A stretch of 23,532 bases of DNA from Pseudomonadota bacterium (GTDB lineage Bacteria; Pseudomonadota; Gammaproteobacteria; Pseudomonadales; Pseudomonadaceae). Position numbers and translations under genes: made by a program. This document shows positions 15,918 to 23,532 of this stretch, in pieces (positions within the stretch are counted from its first letter, which is position 1; each line of letters begins with the position of its first letter). The stretch is taken from assembly GCA_023388335.1 (NCBI GenBank), contig JAEWGL010000170.1, positions 1 through 23,532 of the forward strand, given 5' to 3'. The notes under the pieces were generated by a model. The model was not told where the DNA came from. It did no database searches and saw only the letters and a list, made by a program, of their open reading frames with translations.

Positions 15918-16280
15918 TTAGTTGCCGCCGTTGTTGCCGCTCACTTCCTCAGGCACATCATCGCCGGACATGCGCTTGCGAAAGAGCGCAGCCCTGGCCA
16001 GCAGGACGGTGGTGACGGGCACCGTGATCGACAGCAAGATGGGGATGAGCCAGGCGTGCAGTACCGGCGTCTGCTTGAGCGCGGAAAAGTACAGGATCGA
16101 GGCCAGGGCGACGCACCAGGTGCCGAGGGTCGCGGCCAGGGCCGGTGGGTGCATGCGTTGGAAGAAGTCCTTCAGGCGCACAAGCCCCACGGCCCCGGTC
16201 AGGGCGAAGAGGCTGCCCGTCAGCAGCAGCATCGCCGTCGCCAGTTCAAGCCAGAACGGTAGTTGAACGCTTTCGTTCAT
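15918..16280 (-). CDS. shaG: Sha/Mrp antiporter subunit G
   Basis: A 120-aa inner-membrane subunit of the Mrp (Sha/Pha/Mnh) monovalent cation/proton antiporter. Three hydrophobic segments are visible (about 10-33, 43-65, 70-95), with the family-typical GLVRLKDFFQRMHPPA after the first helix and LGTWC in the second. A charged tail rich in Asn/Gly follows. The start overlaps the subunit F stop by four bases (ATGA). It is the last gene of the operon; a GGCGCTG/CAGCGCC inverted repeat (15811-15849) lies downstream but has no U-tract. Confidence 0.93.
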   Translation of the reverse strand: MNESVQLPFWLELATAMLLLTGSLFALTGAVGLVRLKDFFQRMHPPALAATLGTWCVALASILYFSALKQTPVLHAWLIPILLSITVPVTTVLLARAALFRKRMSGDDVPEEVSGNNGGN

Positions 16281-16555
16281 TCGATCACCTCGCCGCGCAA
16301 GAGAAATTTAGCCAGTGCGGAGGAGCCAACGAAGCCGAACAAGGCGATCAGCAGGGCACCTTCGAAGTAAGTATCACTGGCGTAGCGAATACCCAGTACC
16401 AGCATCATCAACATGGCCAGGATATACAGGTAATCCAGGGCCAGGACCCGGTCCTGAGCGGACGGCCCGCGGAACAGCCTGACCAGTGCCAAGGCCATGG
16501 CAATGGCGAAGATGAACAGGCTGGCGAGGATGGCATTGGCAAGCAGGCCAGTCAT
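16277..16555 (-). CDS. shaF: Sha/Mrp antiporter subunit F
   Basis: A 92-aa three-helix membrane subunit (LANAILASLFIFAIAMALAL; YLYILAMLMMLVLGI; GALLIALFGFVGSSALAKF) with the conserved FRGPSAQDRVLALD loop between helices 1 and 2. Start at 16555 is chosen because it overlaps the subunit E stop as ATGA and begins MTGLL; the longer frame from 16588 would run into subunit E. Required with the other subunits for a working hetero-oligomeric antiporter in the characterised Mrp systems. Confidence 0.92.
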   Translation of the reverse strand: MTGLLANAILASLFIFAIAMALALVRLFRGPSAQDRVLALDYLYILAMLMMLVLGIRYASDTYFEGALLIALFGFVGSSALAKFLLRGEVIE

Positions 16556-17040
16556 TCGAAGATCTCCATCAGCGGGCGCTCGTAGCAATCCTTGAAGTGC
16601 TGGATGAAGGACGCCTCATCCTCCAGGTCGAACACGTGCAGCAGTAGCACGCTGCGGTCTAGCGCCAGCTCCGACCAAATGGTCCCGGGGACCACGGTGG
16701 TGATCATCGACAGGGCGGCCAGGCCGTGGGCATCACGCAAGGTCAGGGGAATGTGCACGAAAGCCGAGCGTGGAGGCCGACGGTGCGCGGTGAGCACGCT
16801 GCCGGCGACCTGCAGGTTGGATTTCAGCACATCCATACCCACTCTGAGGACCAGGCGCACGATGGTGCCCGGACTGCGAATGTGTGCGACCTGCGGGCGC
16901 AATGGCGCCAACAGCAACGGGGCAACTACGGCAAGCAGGGCCGCGAGGAGTACGTTGCCGGCGCTTAGCGACAGATTCAGCAGCAGCCACAGCACGAACA
17001 GGGCCATCGACAACAGCGGGGCAGGGAAGAGTCGGCTCAT
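16552..17040 (-). CDS. shaE: Sha/Mrp antiporter subunit E
   Basis: A 162-aa subunit with two N-terminal hydrophobic segments (about 8-28 and 30-47) followed by a cytoplasmic alpha/beta domain containing the family's VLKSNLQVA, FVHIPLTLRDAHGL and SMITTVVPGT motifs and LLLHVFDLEDE. Overlaps subunit D upstream and subunit F downstream by four bases each, implying coupled translation. MrpE is thought to help assembly and stability of the complex rather than form the ion path. Confidence 0.93.
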   Translation of the reverse strand: MSRLFPAPLLSMALFVLWLLLNLSLSAGNVLLAALLAVVAPLLLAPLRPQVAHIRSPGTIVRLVLRVGMDVLKSNLQVAGSVLTAHRRPPRSAFVHIPLTLRDAHGLAALSMITTVVPGTIWSELALDRSVLLLHVFDLEDEASFIQHFKDCYERPLMEIFE

Positions 17041-18716
17041 GGCTGCACCTGTGCGTTGAGGGTCGTAGGACCAGGGACCGGGCGGCTGCCCAATACCGCC
17101 TCGATGTAGGCCTCGGGCGTCTGCAGGCTGGCCGCGGTGTCCTGGGTATAGCGCAGCAGCGGCTCGGCCTTAAGGCTGAGGATCAGGCACAGGCCCAGGA
17201 GGATGACGATCGGCAGGCACTCATAGCGGCGCAGTACGGGAGAGGGACGCTCTTCGGGTTTCCAGAAGCGCTGGATGCCCACGCGGCCCAAGGCGATCAG
17301 CGACGCCAGACCTGAAAATATCAGCAGTGCCACCAAGGTCCAGCCAGTCGCCGACAACGGTTGCTCCGGGGCCACGCCCAGGCCGAGCGGATTGAACAGC
17401 GCGCTGATCAGGTTCAACTTGCCTATGAAGCCTGACAGTGGTGGCATGCCGATGATGAGCAGCGCGCAGGCGATAAAGCTGAGGCCGAGGAAGGCCATGG
17501 TCCAGGGAATGACCTGGCCGATCACCGCCTTCTGTTCGTCATCGAGGTTGATGCCCTTGGGCGGGTGCAGTGATTCCAAGGGTGGTGGCATGCCATCGCC
17601 TTCGTCGTCCAGGGGCGCTTCATTGGCCGAGCGGGAACGCTCGATCAGCTCTGCCAGCAGGAACAGCGCGCAAAGGGCAAGGCTCGAGGTCACCAGGTAG
17701 AACAGGGCGGCGCCCGTCAGCATCGGTTGACCGAAGCCGATGGCCGCCATCAAGGTACCGGCCGACATCAGGATGCTCAGTGCGGCCATGCGCTCCAGGC
17801 GCTGGGCCGCGAGCAGCGAAACCGCGGCGATGGACAGGGTCGCCAGGCCGCCATAGACCAGCCACTGGCCACCGAAGAAGGCCGAGGCGCCGGCTTGCCC
17901 GGAGAACAGCAGTGTCCACAGGCGCAGCATGGCGTAGAAGCCGACCTTGGTCATGATCGCGAACAGCGCGGCTACCGGCGCGCTGGCCGATGCATAGGCC
18001 GGCACCAGCCAGAAATTCAATGGCCAGATGCCTGCCTTGACCAGGAACGCCGTGGCAAGGATGGCGGCGCCCGCGTGCAGCAGGCCGCGGTCGGCCTCCG
18101 GCACCAGCGGGATCTTCAGCGCCAGATCAGCCATGTTCAGAGTGCCGGTCACGCCGTAGAGCATGGCTGCGCCGATGAGAAACAGCGACGAGGCGAACAG
18201 GTTGATCGCGATGTAGTGAAGACCAGCCTTGACCCGCGCCCGCCCCGAGCCGTGCAACAGCAGCCCGTAGGACGCCGCCAGCAGCACTTCGAAGAACACG
18301 AACAGGTTGAACAGGTCGCCGGTGAGGAAGGCGCCGTACAGCCCCATCAGCTGCACCTGGAACAAGGCATGAAAGCTGGCTCCGGCGCTGTCCCAGCGGG
18401 CGCGGGCGAACAGCAGGGCACAGACGCCGATGATCCCGGTCAATACCAGCATCAGGGCCGAAAGGTGATCCACCACCAGTACGATGCCAAAGGGCGCGGG
18501 CCAGTTGCCCGGCAGGTAGACACCGATCGAGGCGGCCTGGCCCTGGCTACGCACCCACAGCAACAGAGTAACGGCGATGCCCAGGCCCACCAGGCTGGAC
18601 AGCAGGTTCAGGCGCCGCTTCAGCGGCCGGTGCTTCTCGCCGAGCATCAGCATCAGGGCCGCCGTCAGCAACGGCAGCATGATGGGCATGACCATCAGTT
18701 GGTTCATCAGGCTCAT
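17037..18716 (-). CDS. shaD: Sha/Mrp antiporter subunit D
   Basis: A 559-aa polytopic protein related to the proton-pumping NuoL/M/N subunits of complex I. Key intramembrane residues are visible: Glu143 in LFNLFVFFEVLLAASYG and Lys227 in LVKAGIWPLNFWL, both part of the proton path in this superfamily. A hydrophilic loop near 410-450 (SANEAPLDDEGDG...) breaks the helices, as I recall for Pseudomonas/rhizobial Pha-type D subunits. The start at 18716 (MSLMNQL) overlaps the subunit C stop as ATGA; the frame extends to 18962 but that part lies inside subunit C. Confidence 0.95.
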   Translation of the reverse strand: MSLMNQLMVMPIMLPLLTAALMLMLGEKHRPLKRRLNLLSSLVGLGIAVTLLLWVRSQGQAASIGVYLPGNWPAPFGIVLVVDHLSALMLVLTGIIGVCALLFARARWDSAGASFHALFQVQLMGLYGAFLTGDLFNLFVFFEVLLAASYGLLLHGSGRARVKAGLHYIAINLFASSLFLIGAAMLYGVTGTLNMADLALKIPLVPEADRGLLHAGAAILATAFLVKAGIWPLNFWLVPAYASASAPVAALFAIMTKVGFYAMLRLWTLLFSGQAGASAFFGGQWLVYGGLATLSIAAVSLLAAQRLERMAALSILMSAGTLMAAIGFGQPMLTGAALFYLVTSSLALCALFLLAELIERSRSANEAPLDDEGDGMPPPLESLHPPKGINLDDEQKAVIGQVIPWTMAFLGLSFIACALLIIGMPPLSGFIGKLNLISALFNPLGLGVAPEQPLSATGWTLVALLIFSGLASLIALGRVGIQRFWKPEERPSPVLRRYECLPIVILLGLCLILSLKAEPLLRYTQDTAASLQTPEAYIEAVLGSRPVPGPTTLNAQVQP

Positions 18717-19057
18717 TCGTCGCGCTCCCGGCCATCGACATGGTCGGTACCGGTCAGGCCACGCGAAGCCAGCATCACCACCAGGAACAGGGCGGTCATG
18801 GCGAAGCTGATGACGATGGCGGTCAGAACCAGCGCCTGGGGTAGCGGGTCGGTGTAGTTGAGCAGGTCCTGGGGCACGCCGTCCTTGATGATCGGCTCCT
18901 TGCCGATGAACAGGCTGCCCATGCTGAAGATGAACAGGTTGACGCCATAGGTGAGCAGGCACAGGCCCATGATTACCTGGAAGGTCCGCGGCCTGAGGAT
19001 CAGCCAGACGCCGGACGCGGCCAGGACGCCGATGGCGATTGCGATGACTTCTTCCAT
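18713..19057 (-). CDS. shaC: Sha/Mrp antiporter subunit C
   Basis: A 114-aa NuoK-like three-helix subunit (about 2-22, 30-50, 72-96) with the family motif GLCLLTYGVNLFIFSMG and TDPLPQALVLTAIVI. Start at 19057 (MEEVIAIAIG) overlaps the upstream AB stop by one base (TGATG); the longer frame to 19360 lies in the AB gene. MrpC together with A and D forms the complex I-like membrane core. Confidence 0.94.
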   Translation of the reverse strand: MEEVIAIAIGVLAASGVWLILRPRTFQVIMGLCLLTYGVNLFIFSMGSLFIGKEPIIKDGVPQDLLNYTDPLPQALVLTAIVISFAMTALFLVVMLASRGLTGTDHVDGRERDE

Positions 19058-21972
19058 CAGGCGGCTCCTGCTTGGCTGGGTTTCGGCTGGTTGCCCGGGC
19101 GATAGGCCCGCACTGACTGGTGCGCCAGGGCAGTGAGGATCAGTAGGGTCGAGCCGACCACCACGGTGTATACGCCCACGTCGAAGAGCAGCGCGCTGGC
19201 CACATGCAGGTCCCCGAGCACGGGAAGGTGCAGGTGAGCGGTGTGAGTGGTCAGGAAGGGGTAACCCAGGACCATCGCACCAATGCCGGTCAGTGTCGCG
19301 CACAACAGTCCGGTGCCCATCCAGCGCAACGGTCGCAGGCTCATCTGCGCTTCCACCCATTGGGTGCCGGCTACCATGAACTGGAGGATGAAGGCGACCG
19401 ACATGACCAGCCCGGCGACGAAGCCGCCACCTGGTTGGTTGTGCCCGCGCATGAACAGGTACATGGACACCAGCAGGGCGATGGGAAGCAACAGTCGCAC
19501 CAGGGCGGCCGGCACCATCATGAAGCCCAGTGCGGTATCGGTGGCGTGCCGCGGGTTGATCAGGTCGGTGACCACGTCCGGCGCCAGCTGGCGCTGTTGC
19601 GCCGGCAGCTGCATGCTCTCCTTGGGAGGACGGAAGCGGCGTAGCAGGGCGAACACGGTGAGAGCCACCGCCACCAGTACGGTGATCTCGCCCAGCGTAT
19701 CGAACCCACGGAAGTCGACCAGCATGACGTTGACCACGTTGGTGCCACCGCCCTGGGGCAGGGCCCGGCTGAGGTAGAAGGACGAGATATCATTCGGCGT
19801 CGGACGCGTCAGCATGGCGTAGGAAAGCAGGGCCATGCCGCCGCCGACCAGCCCCGCCAGCAGCAGGTCGCGCAGGCGCCGCAGGCGCGCCCGCTCCAGG
19901 CTTCCGGGCAACGGCGAAACGCCCTCGATGCGTCGCGGCAGCCAGCGCAGGCCGAGCAGGATCAGTACCGTGGTGACCACTTCCACCACCAGCTGGGTCA
20001 AGGCCAGGTCCGGCGCAGAGAACCAGACGAAGGTGATGCAGGTCATCAGGCCGCAGACGCTGACCATGGTCAGGGCCGCCAGGCGATGGTACTTGGCCTG
20101 CCATGCGGCACCGATGGCGCAGGCGATCGCGATCAGCCACAGCGCGACGAACACCCCCGATCCCGGAATCTTCGGTCGCTCGCCCCAGGTCAGCCCGCTG
20201 TAGAGTACGGGGACCAGGCCCGCGATGAATGCCATGAGGACGATCATGAACAGCTGTTTCTGCAAGCGTCGGGTGGTCAGCAACAGCTCGACGTGCCGGG
20301 CCAGCCGCATCAGGTGTACCTGGCCGCGTTCGAACAGGCGCTTGCCGTTGAAACGCTCGATCAACGGCGGGTAGGGGAAGCGTCCACGGCGCAGCTGTTC
20401 GCGCAGCAGCAGGTAAAGCACGACACCGCCGGCCATGGCGATCAGGCTCATGATCAGCGGCGCGTTCCAGCCATGCCAGATGGCCAGGCTGTACTCGGGC
20501 AGGGTACCACCGACCACCGGCAGTGCCGCGGCGGCCAGCAGCGGGCCGACCGATTGCGCGGGGAACACGCCGACCACCAGGCAGGTCAGTACCAGCAGCT
20601 CGACCGGCGCGCGCATCCAGCGCGGCGGCTCATGCGGCGTGTGTGGCAGGTCCTTGGCCGACGGTCCGAAGAACACATCGACGGTGAAGCGCAGCGCGTA
20701 GGCCACGCTGAAGGTCCCGGCCAGCGTGGCGAGTACCGGCAGCGCGATCTCCACCCAGGCGCTGGCGCTGATGAACACCGTTTCGGCGAAGAACATTTCC
20801 TTGGACAGGAAGCCGTTCATCAACGGCACCCCGGCCATGGAAGCGCTGGCGACCATGGCCAGGGTCGCGGTGTAGGGCATCAGGCGGAAAAGGCCGCTCA
20901 GGCGCCGAATGTCGCGCGTGCCGCTTTCATGGTCGATGATGCCGGCGGCCATGAAGAGCGACGCCTTGAAGGTGGCGTGGTTGAGTATGTGGAACACCGC
21001 GGCCACCGCCGCCAGGGGGCTGTTCAGGCCCAGCAGCAGGGTAATCAAGCCCAGATGGCTGATCGTCGAGTAGGCCAGCAGGCCCTTGAGGTCGTTCTGG
21101 AACATGGCGGCGAAGGCACCCAGCACCAGGGTGCAGGCGCCAGCGCCGCCGACGATCCAGAACCATTCTTCGGTGCCGGAGAGCACCGGCCACAGGCGCG
21201 CCAGGAGAAACACGCCAGCCTTGACCATGGTCGCTGAGTGCAGGTAGGCCGAAACCGGCGTGGGCGCCGCCATTGCATGAGGCAGCCAGAACTGGAAGGG
21301 AAATTGCGCGCTCTTGGTCAGGGCGCCGATGAGGATCAGGGGCAGGAGGACGGGGTATAAGGCATGTTGGCGGATCAGGTCGCCGGCAGCGAGGACCTTG
21401 TCAAGGTCGTAGCTGCCGACGACATGGCCGAGCAGAAGCGCCCCCACCAGTAGGCAGAGGCCACCGGCACCGGTGACGATGAGCGCCATGTATGCCCCGC
21501 GGCGCGCATCGCTGCGGTGGTGCCAGTAACCGATCAGCAAGAAGGAAAATAGGCTGGTCAGCTCCCAGAAGAACACCAGCTGAATCAGGTTGCCGGAGAT
21601 CACCAGGCCGAGCATCGCACCCATGAACGCCAGGAAGAAGGCGAAGAAGCGTGGTACTGGATCCTGCGGCGACATGTAGTACCGCGCATAAAGCGAAACC
21701 AGGGTGCCGATGCCCAACACCAGTAATGAAAATAGCCAGGCAAAGCCATCCATGCGCAGGACCAGGTTCAGTCCCAGGCTTGGCAGCCAGAGAAATTCCT
21801 CGCGGATGACGCCACCATGGGCGACTTGCGGGTACAACAACGCTACCTGGACGGTACCGACCAAGGCCACGAGGCCGGCCAGAAACGACTCGGTATTACG
21901 TGCGTTGTGCGGCAGGACAGCCGCCAGGCAACTGCCGACGAACGGCAGAAGCAATAGCACTATCAATGACAT
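19057..21972 (-). CDS. shaA: Fused Sha/Mrp antiporter subunit A-B
   Basis: A 971-aa polytopic membrane protein. The N-terminal part (1 to about 500) is NuoL-like, with Glu137 in VFFWELTSLFSFLLIGYWHH and Lys220 in LTKSAQFPFQFWLP, residues expected in the proton path; a NuoJ-like C-terminal A region follows, and residues about 810-960 (LGFMMVPAALVRLLLP ... RGHNQPGGGFVAGL) are a full MrpB subunit. The A-B fusion defines the six-gene Pha/Sha type of Gram-negatives, as in P. aeruginosa sha. Physiologically these systems export Na+ or K+ against proton uptake for salt and alkaline tolerance; which ion applies here cannot be read. First gene of the operon; no clear Shine-Dalgarno precedes ATG 21972. 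Confidence 0.95.
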   Translation of the reverse strand: MSLIVLLLLPFVGSCLAAVLPHNARNTESFLAGLVALVGTVQVALLYPQVAHGGVIREEFLWLPSLGLNLVLRMDGFAWLFSLLVLGIGTLVSLYARYYMSPQDPVPRFFAFFLAFMGAMLGLVISGNLIQLVFFWELTSLFSFLLIGYWHHRSDARRGAYMALIVTGAGGLCLLVGALLLGHVVGSYDLDKVLAAGDLIRQHALYPVLLPLILIGALTKSAQFPFQFWLPHAMAAPTPVSAYLHSATMVKAGVFLLARLWPVLSGTEEWFWIVGGAGACTLVLGAFAAMFQNDLKGLLAYSTISHLGLITLLLGLNSPLAAVAAVFHILNHATFKASLFMAAGIIDHESGTRDIRRLSGLFRLMPYTATLAMVASASMAGVPLMNGFLSKEMFFAETVFISASAWVEIALPVLATLAGTFSVAYALRFTVDVFFGPSAKDLPHTPHEPPRWMRAPVELLVLTCLVVGVFPAQSVGPLLAAAALPVVGGTLPEYSLAIWHGWNAPLIMSLIAMAGGVVLYLLLREQLRRGRFPYPPLIERFNGKRLFERGQVHLMRLARHVELLLTTRRLQKQLFMIVLMAFIAGLVPVLYSGLTWGERPKIPGSGVFVALWLIAIACAIGAAWQAKYHRLAALTMVSVCGLMTCITFVWFSAPDLALTQLVVEVVTTVLILLGLRWLPRRIEGVSPLPGSLERARLRRLRDLLLAGLVGGGMALLSYAMLTRPTPNDISSFYLSRALPQGGGTNVVNVMLVDFRGFDTLGEITVLVAVALTVFALLRRFRPPKESMQLPAQQRQLAPDVVTDLINPRHATDTALGFMMVPAALVRLLLPIALLVSMYLFMRGHNQPGGGFVAGLVMSVAFILQFMVAGTQWVEAQMSLRPLRWMGTGLLCATLTGIGAMVLGYPFLTTHTAHLHLPVLGDLHVASALLFDVGVYTVVVGSTLLILTALAHQSVRAYRPGNQPKPSQAGAA

Positions 21973-22069
21973 AGCGTTCTAATCTGCAGGAGTTTGCCAA
22001 GGATCATACGTGGCGTATGTGGGATCACCAACACGCAAGCTGTCGCAGAATCCTACAAAGACGGCGCGA

Positions 22070-22100
22070 CAAGCTGTTTTTTTATAACAGTTTTTTAAAA
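22070..22100 (-). promoter_or_regulatory. AT-rich patch, possible promoter of the sha operon
   Basis: A strikingly AT-rich stretch in otherwise GC-rich DNA holds CTGTT...AACAG (22074-22090) and, on the minus strand, TATAAA (complement of 22081-22086), a plausible -10 about 110 bases before the antiporter start. No convincing -35 is found at 16-18 bases, so the promoter call is tentative. Confidence 0.3.
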
Positions 22101-22116
22101 GGAAAGCCCTTTCTCC
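22097..22116 (-). terminator. Weak terminator-like hairpin after the EamA gene
   Basis: On the minus strand, seven bases after the transporter stop, GGAGAAAGGGCTTTCC can fold into a short stem (GAAA/TTTC plus flanking G-C with a bulge) followed by TTTT. The stem is short, so this is a low-confidence intrinsic terminator separating eamA from the antiporter operon. Confidence 0.3.
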
Positions 22117-22122
22117 GCAACT

Positions 22123-23073
22123 TCAGCGACTGGTTTCACCCTCGCACAGCGTATCTGCTGCCCGGTCCTCAATGGCCTTGGCGCGGCGCTTGGGCCTCAA
22201 TTCGCTGACCACCACGGCCAGCACGATCAGCACTCCCCCGATCAGCGCCACCCCTGGCAAGCGCTCGCCGGCCAAGCGACCAACGATACCGGCCCAGACC
22301 GGTTCGCCCGCATAGATCAACGTTGCACGGGTAGGGGATACCGACTGTTGCGCCCAGTTCATCGCCACCTGGATCACCGCGCTCATGGCGCCCAGACCAA
22401 CCGCGCTGAGCAACAGCAACCATGAAAAGTCCGGCAGGCGCTCCTGTGTGGGCACAACCATGAGCAAAGACAGTGCCGAGGCGGTGGCCAACTGGACCAC
22501 GGTCACCCGGCGCACATCGACCTTGCCGGCGTAGCGACTGATCAAGATGATTTCACCCGCAATAGCCACGGCACTCACCAAGGTGACCAGCTCGCCTTCG
22601 CTCAATTGCAGCGAACTGCCCTCAGGCCCGGCTAGCAGCATAAGGCCCGCGAAAGCCAGGCAGATCCCCACGCTCGCCATCAGGCCGGGGCGGCGACCGA
22701 GGACCAGCCATTGCAGAAGGGGCACGAAAGGCACATACAACGCGGTGATAAAGGCCGACTGACTGCTGCTGATGGTCTGCAGGCCCATGGTTTGCAGGCC
22801 GTAGCCCAGCATGATCGTGACGCCGATCAGCATTCCCGCCTTCAGCTCCGTCCAGGTAAGCCGTGACAAAGCCCGGGCCGAAACCAGGCCAACGAACAGT
22901 GCCGCCGCCGCGAAACGCAGGCCGACGAAGAACATCGGACCGCTGACGGTCATGACATTGTGCACCAGCAGGAATGTGCCGCCCCATAGCATGGTGATGA
23001 AGACCAGCACCATTTCGGCCTTGCTCAGCCGAAAGGTAATGGCGGCTCGTTCTGCGGTATCGGTTTGGGGCAT
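22123..23073 (-). CDS. EamA/DMT-superfamily transporter
   Basis: A 316-aa inner-membrane protein with about ten hydrophobic segments arranged as two EamA repeats. The first begins at AEMVLVFITMLWGGTFLLVHN and the second near GELVTLVSAVAIAGEIILISRY; the family-typical helix ends LIYAGEPVWAGIVGRLAGERL. DMT-family members export amino acids, metabolites or drugs; the substrate cannot be told. The start at 23073 (MPQTD) is preferred over 23136 because the longer version would read across the divergent promoter region and its extra residues (RAIVRRPSRVCK) look non-coding; no strong Shine-Dalgarno supports either. Divergent from an XRE-cupin regulator, which is the likely controller. Confidence 0.9.
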   Translation of the reverse strand: MPQTDTAERAAITFRLSKAEMVLVFITMLWGGTFLLVHNVMTVSGPMFFVGLRFAAAALFVGLVSARALSRLTWTELKAGMLIGVTIMLGYGLQTMGLQTISSSQSAFITALYVPFVPLLQWLVLGRRPGLMASVGICLAFAGLMLLAGPEGSSLQLSEGELVTLVSAVAIAGEIILISRYAGKVDVRRVTVVQLATASALSLLMVVPTQERLPDFSWLLLLSAVGLGAMSAVIQVAMNWAQQSVSPTRATLIYAGEPVWAGIVGRLAGERLPGVALIGGVLIVLAVVVSELRPKRRAKAIEDRAADTLCEGETSR

Positions 23074-23105
23074 GGTCTTGCACACTCGAGAGGGGCGACG
23101 CACAA

Positions 23106-23161
23106 TTGCGCGCAACGTGGGCAGTATACTGCGCAACCCCTACGAGTGAGCAATATAGTGC
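23106..23161. promoter_or_regulatory. Palindrome array between eamA and the XRE gene
   Basis: Seen directly: TTGCGCGCAA (23106-23115), a perfect 10-bp palindrome; GCAGTATACTGC (23121-23132), a perfect 12-bp palindrome containing a -10-like TATACT on both strands; and GCAATATAGTGC (23150-23161), a variant of the second (shared GCA-N-TATA-N-TGC) that covers the GTG start of the regulator. GCGCAAC also repeats directly at 23110 and 23131, 21 bp apart (two helical turns). These look like operators for the divergent XRE protein. Confidence 0.55.
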
Positions 23162-23532
23162 ACAAAGATTCCAGTCACCGGGCCTCGGTGCTGCAACATG
23201 TCAGCCAGAACATCAGGCGCTTGCGCATCGCCGCCGGATTGAGCCAGGCCACTCTCGCAGAGCGGTCCGGTGTCAGCCGACGGATGCTGGTGGCCATTGA
23301 AGCGGGCGAGAAAAACGTCAGCCTGACCACCCTCGACCTGATCGCCGAGGCGCTCGGCGTGGCATTCAGCTTCCTGATCCAGGCGCCTGGCCAGCGCGAT
23401 CCCAGCCGCATCAACGAGCTGGCCTGGGCGGGCGAGCACCCTGGAAGCAAGGCGGTGCTCCTGGCCAGCTGTCCGGCAAGCCGTGAGGTGGAGCTCTGGG
23501 AGTGGCGGCTGGAGCCTGGCGAGCATTACCCC
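23158..23532 (+). CDS. XRE-family regulator with C-terminal cupin (3'-partial)
   Basis: The frame runs to the window end without a stop (125 residues seen). Residues about 15-75 form a helix-turn-helix of the XRE/Cro type (LRIAAGLSQATLAERSGVSRRMLVAIEAGEKNVSL, in short motifs LSQATLAERSGVS and AIEAGEKNVSLTTL), and a cupin fold begins near 112 (VELWEWRLEPGEHY). XRE-cupin proteins are small-molecule-responsive regulators that often control a neighbouring exporter. GTG 23158 is chosen because homologues in memory start (M)HKDSS; a GTG at 23146 is in frame. A palindrome overlaps this start codon, so autoregulation is likely. Confidence 0.85.
   Translation, partial: MHKDSSHRASVLQHVSQNIRRLRIAAGLSQATLAERSGVSRRMLVAIEAGEKNVSLTTLDLIAEALGVAFSFLIQAPGQRDPSRINELAWAGEHPGSKAVLLASCPASREVELWEWRLEPGEHYP

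Noticed and set aside
17727..18857. 376-aa plus-strand open frame over the antiporter D gene
   Set aside because: Gln/His/Arg-rich shadow of a polytopic membrane protein gene; no initiation signal.
18717..18962. N-terminal extension of subunit D
   Set aside because: Lies within subunit C in another frame; the ATGA overlap at 18713-18716 fixes the start.
20086..21237. 383-aa plus-strand open frame over the antiporter AB gene
   Set aside because: Same reason: Gln/His/Gly-rich antisense product without features.
1..23532. tRNA, rRNA, CRISPR arrays, IS elements or Pseudomonas REP repeats
   Set aside because: None seen on reading both strands; no transposase or integrase frame, no regular repeat-spacer pattern.

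Overview
The window is high-GC DNA typical of a fluorescent pseudomonad, most likely the Pseudomonas putida group. This rests on codon use, on recognisable Pseudomonas families (a zinc-free DksA2, NEL and dermonecrotic toxin-like proteins, a six-gene Sha/Mrp antiporter operon with fused A and B subunits), and on a five-gene beta-oxidation cassette that I remember as matching P. putida KT2440 PP_2213-PP_2217. I could not run a search, so the species is an inference.

Layout. (1) Bases 2-3229 (+): C-terminal part of a very large effector-type protein with leucine-rich repeats and a C-terminal NEL-type E3 ubiquitin ligase domain; its N-terminus lies outside the window. (2) Bases 3358-8920 (+): a tight five-gene operon (acyl-CoA synthetase, SDR 3-hydroxyacyl-CoA dehydrogenase, thiolase, acyl-CoA dehydrogenase, enoyl-CoA hydratase). 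Together these form an activation step plus one full beta-oxidation turn, and the SDR subtype suggests short or 2-methyl-branched acyl-CoAs as in isoleucine breakdown. A perfect 10-bp inverted repeat ends inside the start codon region of the first gene. (3) Bases 8937-13511 (-): a second giant protein (1524 aa) of the Pseudomonas dermonecrotic-toxin-domain (DUF6543-type) family, without LRR or NEL. The metabolic cassette is therefore flanked by two related toxin-like genes. (4) Bases 13512-15917: a 484-bp gene-free stretch, a DksA2-like regulator (two of four zinc cysteines) with a strong terminator, two small convergent unknown genes, a 315-bp gene-free stretch with an inverted repeat, and an unrecognised 156-aa gene that probably starts at TTG.

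(5) Bases 15918-21972 (-): a six-gene Sha/Mrp (Pha-type) monovalent cation/proton antiporter operon, order AB-C-D-E-F-G, with 1- or 4-base overlaps at every junction. (6) Bases 22123-23073 (-): an EamA/DMT-family exporter, divergent from (7) a cupin-type XRE regulator starting at 23158 and cut by the window end. The 84-bp region between them holds palindromes, one of which overlaps the regulator's own start codon, suggesting a local repressor-transporter switch.

The gene blocks look functionally independent: toxin accessory genes, short-chain acyl-CoA catabolism, zinc or stress transcription control, ion homeostasis and export. The parts least explained by known biology are the second toxin (no recognised catalytic domain), the inverted repeat at the start of the acyl-CoA operon, and the operator array at 23106-23161.
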